Positions 8,163 to 15,419 of a stretch of 64,000 bases of DNA are shown one piece after another; within the stretch, counting starts at the first letter, position 1; each line of letters opens with the position of its first letter. The translations under genes and the position numbers were made by a program. Below the pieces are notes generated by a model. The model did not search any database. It was not told the DNA's origin and saw only the letters and a list, made by a program, of their open reading frames with translations. The stretch covers positions 1 to 64,000 of the forward strand of contig NZ_OLMK01000087.1 of NCBI RefSeq assembly GCF_900290235.1, given 5' to 3'. Source of the stretch: Streptomyces sp. MA5143a (GTDB lineage: Bacteria; Actinomycetota; Actinomycetes; Streptomycetales; Streptomycetaceae).

Positions 8163-11100
8163 TCAGTCAAGGGGTGTCTCGGGGATCTGCACGTTGATCG
8201 GCTCTCCGGAGCGCGGGTCGACGGTCAGGCCCCGGCCCGGCCTGCGGTTGCGCAGCTGCGCCTGGGTGAGGCGCACGCCGAGGATGTCGCCCTCCATCAC
8301 GCTCTGAGGGTCGAGGAGCACGCCCCGGCGGTGCCGCTTCAGGGCACTGAGCCAGCCCATGGCGCCCGCCATCGTCTCCCCGGTGACACCGGCGACCACA
8401 CCGATGCCGCGGTCCCGCCCGGACTCGACCAGGGCGCGCAGGTCCTGGTCGATCTCCGGCAGGATCAGCAGATCGGCGTCGTCGACGAGCACCACGCGGG
8501 GCTCGTCGCCACGCAGCGCGGCGGCGAGTTCCTGTGCCGTGGGGGACGGCGAGGTCAGCAGGCGCACGCCCGGATGACCGTTCAACGCGCGCAGAGGCGA
8601 CTCCCGCGGCGTGAGGACGACGAGCCGGGTGCCGGAGGCGAGCAGGGACACCGCCAGGCTCGCCAGCGCGGTGCTGCGGCCCGAGCCGGGCGGCCCGGCG
8701 ACCACGAACGTCGGCGAGGAGCCCGCGAAGTCCACCCCGACCGGTGCGACGTCGTCGCCGCCCAGCCCGAGCAGGCCCCACATGGGCCGGCGCAGTTCCT
8801 CGGCCACCTTCTCGTACGCGTCCGTGAACGCCACCTTCGCCGGCAGCGTGCCGATCCGCACGGGCCGGCGGGCGGGGGGCAGCCCGGCGTCGCGGCGGGT
8901 CGCCTCGGTGCCGATGGCACGCAGCGCCTCCGCCTGCTCCTGCCCGGTGGCCCCGGGTGCGAGCAACGCGACCTGGATCTCGGTCCCGTCGGAGGTCCAG
9001 CCCTGTCCGGGCCTGATCACGTCGGGCAACTCGCGGGGACGCATCCCGACGACGTGGTAGTCGGAGCGGTCGTTGAGGCGCAGCAGCAGCTTGTTGTCGT
9101 TGAGCGCGGTGGCCCGCCCGGCCAGCAGGGCCCGCTCGGACGTGGCCACGACATGCAGACCCGAGGCGGCGCCTTCCCTGAGCAGACGGTTCAACTGGTC
9201 CATCTGCCGACCGCCGTTGTGCTCGGCGATGACGTCGACGAGTGCGTCCCAGCCGTCGATGAGGAGCAGTACGTGCGCCGGGCGGGATGAGACGGGGACG
9301 ATCTCGCGGAGCTCCGACAGGTTCGCCGCGTGATGCTGGGTCAGCAGCTCTTGGCGGCGGTGCAGTTCCGCGTCGAGCCGGGCGAACAGGCGGTCCAGCC
9401 GCTCGGTGTCGCCGCGCGGTACGACCGCGCCGCAGTGCGGCAGCACACCCAGGGCCGACAGCGCGCCGCCCGCGAAGTCGACGCCGTACAGATGCACGTC
9501 CGCGGCGGTGTGGGCGCGGGCCAGCGCGCCGGCCATCGTCCGCAGCACCTGCGACCGGCCCGAGCGCGGGATGCCGATGACGTACAGGTGGCCGAAGGTG
9601 GCGAGGTCCAGCCGCACCGGCTCCTGCGCCTGGGCGCCGGGCAGGTCCGACAGGGCCCAGGGCACCGGGGCCGGGCGGGCGTCGCCGGTCGGCTCGGGCC
9701 GTGGCAGGTCGTCGACCAGCACGGACTGGCCGAGCGGGGGCAGCCACGGGCTGGGCTGCGGGGCGCAGCCGGTGAGCTCCGCCGCCTCGCGCACCGCTTC
9801 CACGAACGCGTTGAGGTCGGTGGGGACGTCGTCGTCCACGGCGGAAGTGGTGGGCTCGGCTTCGGTGCTCGGCAGGCCGACCGCGCGGCCGAGGCGCTGC
9901 CAGGGCAGTGCGGTGCCCCAGATCCGGGGTGCCTCGGCCCCGGTCGCCGGCCGCGGTTGCCGGACGGGCGCCGCTCCCGGCCGTACGGCCCCGGAGTACG
10001 CGGTCTGGAACGGGACGACCGTGCCGTGCCCGAGGCGGGCCAGAGCACGGCCGGGGGTGCTCGGGGAGATGCTGACGGCGTCCTTGGTGTCGATGACGTC
10101 CTGGCTCTCGGTGGCGTCGGTGACCCGCAGGGCGATCCGCAGGTTGGTGTTGGCACGGATGTCGGCGTTCACCACTCCGGCGGGACGCTGTGTGGCAAGG
10201 ATCAGATGGATGCCCAGGGAGCGGCCGCGCTGGGCGATGCTCACCAGGCCCGGGATGAAGTCGGGGATCTCCCGGTAGAGGGTGGCGAACTCGTCGATGA
10301 CGATGACGAGCCGGGGCACCGGCTCCAGTCCGGGGTCCCGGCGGCGCAGGGTCTGGTACTCGGGCAGGTCCTTCGCGCCGACGGCCGCCAGGATGTGCTC
10401 GCGGCGCACCAGCTCGGCCGACAGCGAGGTGAGCGCCCGCTGCACGAGGTGGCTGTCGAGGTCGGTCACCATGCCGAGGGTGTGCGGCAGCCGCACACAG
10501 TCCTTGAAGGCGCTGCCGCCCTTGTAGTCGACCAGGACGAAGGTCAGCTCGTCGGGCCGGTTGACGGCGGCGAGGGAGGCCACGAGGGTCTGGAGCAGTT
10601 CCGACTTGCCGGATCCGGTGGTGCCCGCGACGAGACCGTGTGGTCCGTCCTTGACCAGGTCGAAGGCGGCCGGGCCGTCGTAGCCCGCGCCGAGCAGCAC
10701 CTCGGTGGACGCGGGGCGTCCGGCCCAGCGCGCCGCGACGGCCTCACCGGTCGGTTCCGGCAGGCCCAGCAGGTCGAGCAGGCCGACCCGGTCGGGCAGG
10801 CCCTCCGAGGCGTCGGGGGTGACGTCGTGGATCGGGGCGATGCCCCGCGCCAGGCGCTCGCACCAGGCCGGTTCGACCAGGTCGGGGCGGATGTCCCCGA
10901 TGGCGGGCAGGCCGGTGCGGCGCAGGGTGAGCCGGTGGTTCTCGTGGCGGACCACCGCGGTGCACTCCTCTGGCAGGAGCCGCTCCTCGTGGTCCAGGCA
11001 GAGCGGGAAGATCCGTACGGACGGGCCTTCCTTGAGGATGGACACGACACCGGGGACGTCACGCAGACGTCGGGCGCCGTCCATGACGACCAGCACGTCC

Positions 11101-12746
11101 GGCTCGCTGAGCAGCGCCTTGCTCATGGTCGACTCCGCGGCCCGCTGCCGGGTGCGCAGGGTGGACACCAGCTCGGCGACCCGGTTGGCCACCGTCTCCG
11201 GGTCGTTGCCGATGAGGGTGACGGCGCCGCCGCGGGATCCGGGCAGACCGTCGCGGGAGTGCGGCAGCCAGCGGGCCCAGGCCCAGGACTCCTCGGACGT
11301 CTTGTCGGTGAGGACGACGATCCGCAGATCGCGTGGGGTGTGCAGAACGGCGGCCTGGGCCGTCATCCAGCGGGCCAGCGCCTGCACCGGGCCGGTCTCA
11401 CCGGCCAGCCCCACCACTCCGCAGTGTTCGAGGTCGACGCTGACGGGCGCGTCCGGGATGGTCCAGTGCACGGAGGTGTGGTTGTCCTCGCGCGCCGCGT
11501 CCTCGATGCCGAGCAGGGACGACTGGCTGGCGGTACCGATGCGCAGGGCCAGGTGGTCGGGGTCGCCGCGTCGGCGCTCCCACAGCCGTCGGCCCGGGCC
11601 GACGGCCCACAGCCCCGCCATCGCCGGGTCGGGCGCGCTCTCGGTGCGCAGCCGCTGCTCGGTGACGACCTTCTGCCGGACGTCCTCCTCCAGCGAGGCC
11701 CGGCGCAGCCGATAGGTGCGGGACTTCTCCTCGAAGTCCTTGCGGGCCGTACGACGCCCGCTGACATGGTTCGCCGCCATCAGCATCGGCGACATGAACA
11801 TGAAGAGCAGGTAGTAGTACGAATGCATGAAGAGCACCATGCCGAGGCCCATGAGCATGGGGGCGAACGCGACCATGAACGGAATGGGCCTGCGGTTGGG
11901 CGGCTCCGGCGGTGCGGGGAGGCGGAAGCGCTCCGGTTCGAGGTGCGGCAGGATGCGCGGCGGCCGGTTGTAGTCCAGTCCGCCGCCGCCCTCGGACGGC
12001 ACCACCGCGGCGTCCCGCGGCGTCGGCTCGGTCAGCCGCAGCAGGTACGCGCCGAGGGCGAGCTCACCGCCGAGCGGCCAGGGCACCCAACCGTCGGGGA
12101 GGGCCCCGGCCCCGGTGGCCTCTTCCTCCGACTCGTCCTGGGTGTCCTCCTCGTCCTGCTCCGCGAGGGGGAGCAGGACGACGTTCGGTCTGCCCCGGTG
12201 CTCCGGCGGTTCCGGTACGGACAGACGCGCGCCGGTGTCCTGCGGCAGCTCGACGATGGCGGATCCGTCGGGGCGCACGGAGATCCGTATGCCCTCGGAC
12301 GGAAGGCCACGGCCCTGGAGCGGTACGGCGGAGCCCTCCAGTGGGCCGATGCCGTGGGTGCCGACGCCGAGCGCGTACACCCGCCCCGCGTCCGGACCGC
12401 CCACGACCTGGAGTTCCACCACCGGCGAGTGGTCCACCCGCTGGGGTTGCGGCATGGCGGAGCGCTGGGGTCCGTACTGCGCGCAGGACCGGGGGACGGG
12501 CATGCCGAGGCCGATGACGCTGCCGTCCATCACGGGGGTTCGTGCCAAGGGGGCCGCGGGGGGCAGCGGGTCGTCGCCCAGGTAGCAGACGGGCGCCCGG
12601 TCCGGCGTCGATGCCGGGTCGTCGGCGCGCAGCCGGGCCAGGTGCTCGGCGATGTCGCGCACGGGGGTGGCGGCATCGGCGCTCAGCACGACGTCCTGAC
12701 GGCATGCGGGATCGCCGTCGACGACGGTGGTGATGAGGAGTTTCAT
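8163..12746 (-). CDS. eccC: EccC/EssC-type type VII secretion ATPase (FHA plus three FtsK/SpoIIIE domains)
   Basis: A 1527-aa fused motor protein. The N-terminal ~250 residues hold a ubiquitin-like start and an FHA-like segment (GGPDAGRVYALGVGTHGIG). Two membrane helices lie at ~289-327. Three FtsK/SpoIIIE ATPase domains follow. D1 has an intact Walker A (GTTGSGKSE, K714) and Walker B (VIVIDEF, D818-E819). D2 (GIPRSGRSQ, ~1057) and D3 (GPPGSGRST, ~1350) have Arg in place of the Walker Lys. This pattern of one active and two degenerate modules is known for EccC. The protein would bind WXG100-type substrates at the membrane and power their export. Start ATG at 12746. The upstream gene ends 93 bp away. 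The FHA-like N-terminus resembles Firmicute EssC more than mycobacterial EccC. Confidence 0.88.
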   Translation of the reverse strand: MKLLITTVVDGDPACRQDVVLSADAATPVRDIAEHLARLRADDPASTPDRAPVCYLGDDPLPPAAPLARTPVMDGSVIGLGMPVPRSCAQYGPQRSAMPQPQRVDHSPVVELQVVGGPDAGRVYALGVGTHGIGPLEGSAVPLQGRGLPSEGIRISVRPDGSAIVELPQDTGARLSVPEPPEHRGRPNVVLLPLAEQDEEDTQDESEEEATGAGALPDGWVPWPLGGELALGAYLLRLTEPTPRDAAVVPSEGGGGLDYNRPPRILPHLEPERFRLPAPPEPPNRRPIPFMVAFAPMLMGLGMVLFMHSYYYLLFMFMSPMLMAANHVSGRRTARKDFEEKSRTYRLRRASLEEDVRQKVVTEQRLRTESAPDPAMAGLWAVGPGRRLWERRRGDPDHLALRIGTASQSSLLGIEDAAREDNHTSVHWTIPDAPVSVDLEHCGVVGLAGETGPVQALARWMTAQAAVLHTPRDLRIVVLTDKTSEESWAWARWLPHSRDGLPGSRGGAVTLIGNDPETVANRVAELVSTLRTRQRAAESTMSKALLSEPDVLVVMDGARRLRDVPGVVSILKEGPSVRIFPLCLDHEERLLPEECTAVVRHENHRLTLRRTGLPAIGDIRPDLVEPAWCERLARGIAPIHDVTPDASEGLPDRVGLLDLLGLPEPTGEAVAARWAGRPASTEVLLGAGYDGPAAFDLVKDGPHGLVAGTTGSGKSELLQTLVASLAAVNRPDELTFVLVDYKGGSAFKDCVRLPHTLGMVTDLDSHLVQRALTSLSAELVRREHILAAVGAKDLPEYQTLRRRDPGLEPVPRLVIVIDEFATLYREIPDFIPGLVSIAQRGRSLGIHLILATQRPAGVVNADIRANTNLRIALRVTDATESQDVIDTKDAVSISPSTPGRALARLGHGTVVPFQTAYSGAVRPGAAPVRQPRPATGAEAPRIWGTALPWQRLGRAVGLPSTEAEPTTSAVDDDVPTDLNAFVEAVREAAELTGCAPQPSPWLPPLGQSVLVDDLPRPEPTGDARPAPVPWALSDLPGAQAQEPVRLDLATFGHLYVIGIPRSGRSQVLRTMAGALARAHTAADVHLYGVDFAGGALSALGVLPHCGAVVPRGDTERLDRLFARLDAELHRRQELLTQHHAANLSELREIVPVSSRPAHVLLLIDGWDALVDVIAEHNGGRQMDQLNRLLREGAASGLHVVATSERALLAGRATALNDNKLLLRLNDRSDYHVVGMRPRELPDVIRPGQGWTSDGTEIQVALLAPGATGQEQAEALRAIGTEATRRDAGLPPARRPVRIGTLPAKVAFTDAYEKVAEELRRPMWGLLGLGGDDVAPVGVDFAGSSPTFVVAGPPGSGRSTALASLAVSLLASGTRLVVLTPRESPLRALNGHPGVRLLTSPSPTAQELAAALRGDEPRVVLVDDADLLILPEIDQDLRALVESGRDRGIGVVAGVTGETMAGAMGWLSALKRHRRGVLLDPQSVMEGDILGVRLTQAQLRNRRPGRGLTVDPRSGEPINVQIPETPLD

Positions 12747-12839
12747 GTCTCCCCTTCGGGGGGTGGTTCGCGGACGGGCAGGTTGCGGTGCCGGACCGCG
12801 GCGGCGGTCTGCGCACCGCGGCGGAGCCTGACGGGAGGG

Positions 12840-14111
12840 TCACTCCCCGCCGGTGGACGACGCCTCGGCGGAACGGGACCGGGCGGTGGCCGGTTCGGAC
12901 AGGAGGTCGGAACCGGCGACGGTCCGGGCCGGAGCGGTGGCCGGGGACCTGACTTCCTCGGCGAGCTCGGACAGCGCGGAGCTGTCGGGTGGCTCGCCCG
13001 TCCCGGAGGCCCGCTGCTCCGGTTCCGTGCGCGGCTCGACGGCCGACTCGATCGGCGCCTGCCGCGCCGGCGCTCGGCGAGCGCGGCGCCGGTCGGCCCG
13101 TACGGCTGCGGCGACGGCCCTGACCAGCGGGGCCGAGTCCGCGTACAGGTCGAGTTCCGGGGCGGTCACCCGGCCGCGGCCAGTGACGCGCAGCGCCCAG
13201 CTGTGCCCTGCCGCCGGGCCGTCGGCGAGACAGACGACGGTGCCGGTGGCGGCGAGCGCGCTCAGCCGCCGGGCCTGTTCCCGGGTGGGAGAGGCGCAGA
13301 CCACGACCGTGATCGCCGAGGTGGCGGCCTCCTCCCCCGTCGCCGGGGAGGGCGTGTCCTCCAGTCGGCGCAGCACGGAGTCGAGCGGCTCCCCGTGGTA
13401 GTGCGGGTGGACGCCGTCCGTCACGGTGACCGAGGCTCCGCTGCCCGGCCGGTCCAGCTGAGCGGCCATGGCCTGGAGCAGCCGGGAGCGCGTGGCGGCA
13501 TCGCCCTCGACGGTGATCATCCGGGGCCCGGCGGCCAGGTCGAGGTGGACACACAGGTCGTCCGCCATGCCGACGGCGACCGGCAGTGGCCGCACCCGGG
13601 CGCCCGCGCGGGGTGCGGCTTCCGGCAACGACTCCTCGTCGTCCAGGCTCAGACACCAGGACTGCCCGCCGAGCTCGTCCTCGATCTCCCACGGGGCGGG
13701 CGGGCCGGGCAGCCTGCGGGCCGCGATCTGGACGGCGGCCCAGCCGGGCTCCGTCCGCAGGCCGTAGGCGAAGGCTCCGGGCACATCGCCGAGCGCCGCC
13801 GCGGCCGCGTCCAGCAGTCGGCGTACGAGCAGACCGGACCGGGGGTCACACAGGTGGCGGGACAGCGCCCGTACCCCGCGTCGGTGGCGCCGGAAGGCGC
13901 GCAGCGGCTCCCCGAAGGCCCGGCCGGTCAGGGCGAGTTCACGGGCGACGCCCCGCCGGAAGCGGCGCCAGCCGCCCTGCTTGCGCACGACGTGCCGGAG
14001 GAGCAGGAACAGCACCAGGAGCACGGCGACGGTGACGAGCAGCGCCGTCACCAGCGACGAGTCGGGCTTGGCCAGGGAGATCTGGTGGCCCTGGGCCGGA
14101 GCGGGCGTCAT
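12840..14111 (-). CDS. Single-pass membrane protein of the secretion locus, unknown function
   Basis: A 423-aa protein with one N-terminal membrane helix (~18-36, SLVTALLVTVAVLLVLFLLL) followed by a basic stretch (VVRKQGGWRRFRRG) and a large soluble, probably cytoplasmic, region. The C-terminal ~80 residues are charged and low in complexity. I recognise no catalytic motif. The start ATG overlaps the stop of the sigma gene (ATGA, 4 bp), implying translational coupling. Its place between the sigma factor and the EccC-like ATPase suggests either a secretion-complex component or a membrane anti-sigma factor. It lacks the usual cytoplasm-first ZAS/HCC zinc motif. A longer frame extends upstream to 14486, but that part is sigma-gene shadow. 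Confidence 0.75.
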   Translation of the reverse strand: MTPAPAQGHQISLAKPDSSLVTALLVTVAVLLVLFLLLRHVVRKQGGWRRFRRGVARELALTGRAFGEPLRAFRRHRRGVRALSRHLCDPRSGLLVRRLLDAAAAALGDVPGAFAYGLRTEPGWAAVQIAARRLPGPPAPWEIEDELGGQSWCLSLDDEESLPEAAPRAGARVRPLPVAVGMADDLCVHLDLAAGPRMITVEGDAATRSRLLQAMAAQLDRPGSGASVTVTDGVHPHYHGEPLDSVLRRLEDTPSPATGEEAATSAITVVVCASPTREQARRLSALAATGTVVCLADGPAAGHSWALRVTGRGRVTAPELDLYADSAPLVRAVAAAVRADRRRARRAPARQAPIESAVEPRTEPEQRASGTGEPPDSSALSELAEEVRSPATAPARTVAGSDLLSEPATARSRSAEASSTGGE

Positions 14112-14677
14112 GCGGCCACCAGCGCGTCCTCGGGATGGCGTCGGCGCAGCTCGCGCAGCGCGTGATGCGTGCGCGACTTGACCGTGCCCGGAGGGATGGA
14201 CAGGGCGTCCGCGGCATCCGGGCCGGTCCAGCCCAGCACGTAGACGTAGAAGAGCACCTCGCGGTGCGGCAGGGACAGGCGGGAGAGGGCGTGCACGAGG
14301 AAGCGGCGGTGCACCGCCTGGCCGATCGGGTCGACGGGCTCGGCGTGCGACTCCAGCAGCTCCTGGTGGCACTCGGGGCGGGTCTGCTCGCGTCGCGTCC
14401 AGTCCACCACCAGGTTGTGCGCCACGCGGAACAGCCAGGTCCGGCAGGGCGACCAGTCCGGCGGCTGGTCCGCGCTGCTCAGCCACGCGCGCAGCAGGGT
14501 CTCCTGGACGAAGTCCTCGGCACGCTGCCGGTCGCCGCCCAGCAGACGGGAGACGTAGCGCAACAAGGGACCGTGGTGCCGTTCGAAGAGCTCACGGAAG
14601 GACGCGTCGCTCGTGGGAGCGCTCCCCGGGCGTCTGTGTGAGCTCTCGGCGTCTTGACAGGTGGTGGGCGTACTCAT
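14108..14677 (-). CDS. ECF RNA polymerase sigma factor
   Basis: A 189-aa sigma-70-family ECF factor. Region 2 is FRELFERHHGPLLRYVSRLL with AEDFVQETLLRAW and TWLFRVAHNLVVDW. Region 4 is LPHREVLFYVYVLGW...PPGTVKSRTHHALREL, the helix-turn-helix for the -35 element. I chose the ATG at 14677, preceded by GGGGGAGG at a 6-nt spacing. It overlaps the membrane-protein gene by 4 bp and lies within the secretion gene cluster, so it may control that cluster. A possible ECF-like promoter element lies upstream (14792-14840). Confidence 0.92.
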   Translation of the reverse strand: MSTPTTCQDAESSHRRPGSAPTSDASFRELFERHHGPLLRYVSRLLGGDRQRAEDFVQETLLRAWLSSADQPPDWSPCRTWLFRVAHNLVVDWTRREQTRPECHQELLESHAEPVDPIGQAVHRRFLVHALSRLSLPHREVLFYVYVLGWTGPDAADALSIPPGTVKSRTHHALRELRRRHPEDALVAA

Positions 14678-14791
14678 GTGGTGCCTCCCCCGGAACCGGC
14701 GTCGGGTCATGAGCCGGTCCGTTCGGGCGCCGCGGGCGCGGCGGGTACTGAGCGGGGTGATTACGGGAGTTCGGATGACGCCGCCATCACA

Positions 14792-14840
14792 AGCGGAAGC
14801 GGAAACTCCCTTTATGGCGGTGAGTCTATGGAGGTTTCCG
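14792..14840 (-). promoter_or_regulatory. Possible ECF promoter / inverted repeat upstream of the sigma gene
   Basis: Read on the minus strand, CGGAAACCTCC and an AT-rich CATAAAG are spaced by about 16 nt. A near-perfect inverted copy of the first element (GGAAACTCC) lies on the other arm. GGAAC-like -35 boxes are typical of ECF promoters. Nothing confirms the transcription start. Confidence 0.3.
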
Positions 14841-14892
14841 CGAGCTTCAACCCTCTTTAGGTGAACGTGACGTTCGACCTACGCATACGATC

Positions 14893-14924
14893 AGGGCGAA
14901 TGGGGGCTATGCCCCATTCGCCCT
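14893..14924 (-). terminator. Long perfect hairpin after the WXG100-like gene
   Basis: A 13-bp perfect stem (AGGGCGAATGGGG at 14893-14905 with CCCCATTCGCCCT at 14912-14924) and a 6-nt loop begin 24 bp past the stop of the WXG100-like gene. It should end or attenuate that transcript before the sigma gene. Confidence 0.75.
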
Positions 14925-14947
14925 TGTTTGATCTCACTTGTTGAGCA

Positions 14948-15247
14948 TCAGGCGGGGATGCCGCCGGCGATCTGGCCGTCCAGGTCGCTCACGGAGTGGG
15001 CGATCTGCTGGAACTGCTTGGCGAACTCGGTGATGTTGTTCACCGCCTGGGTCACCGAGGTGTTGAAGTTCGCGTAGGACTCGCGCAGCTTGGGGCTGGT
15101 CTGCGCCAGTACCAGGCCGTCGCCGAGCAGCGCCTCGACCTCCCGCTGGAGGTCCGACAGCTGGGGCACCAGCGTGGAGCTGACGGCGTTGTTGAGCTTG
15201 GCGGCTGTCGCGTTGACCTGCTCGTCGTCGACGTGGGTCTTGGCCAT
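14948..15247 (-). CDS. WXG100-like small secretion substrate
   Basis: A 99-aa, all-helical acidic protein of typical WXG100 length, starting MAKTHVDDEQVNATAAKLNN. Two helices are expected either side of residues ~45-52. The classical W-x-G turn is absent: the turn region reads LLGDGLVLAQTSPKLRESY. The call rests on size, helical pattern and neighbours. Such proteins leave the cell as helical-hairpin dimers through an EccC-powered pore. GAGG lies 5 nt before the ATG at 15247. Hairpins on both sides suggest an independently expressed, abundant product, as is usual for Esx proteins. Confidence 0.75.
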   Translation of the reverse strand: MAKTHVDDEQVNATAAKLNNAVSSTLVPQLSDLQREVEALLGDGLVLAQTSPKLRESYANFNTSVTQAVNNITEFAKQFQQIAHSVSDLDGQIAGGIPA

Positions 15248-15313
15248 GGGGGCCTCTTTCTGTTGCGGCGCGCCCGGTCGCGACCGGATGGGCACCTGGG
15301 TGGTGGAACCGCC

Positions 15314-15373
15314 GGGCCCGCGACCGCGGGCCCCGGGGACCCTGCGGGCGCCAGGGGGTGGGCGCCCGCAGGG
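15314..15373 (-). terminator. Tandem hairpins between the coiled-coil and WXG100-like genes
   Basis: Two perfect hairpins stand in a row: a 9-bp stem at 15314-15333 with a 2-nt loop, and a 13-bp stem (CCCTGCGGGCGCC at 15340-15352 with its complement at 15361-15373) with an 8-nt loop. They follow the stop of the coiled-coil gene at 15420. Confidence 0.65.
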
Positions 15374-15419
15374 AGCTCAGGGGGTGGGCCGGAGGCTGTC
15401 CGGCCCTGGCTGGGAGAGA

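Noticed and set aside
9330..14165. A 1611-residue frame on the plus strand, opposite the EccC-like, membrane-protein and sigma genes
   Set aside because: Its composition is that of an antisense shadow: Arg, Gly, Ala, Val and Asp rich with no domain, while the minus strand has clear motifs.
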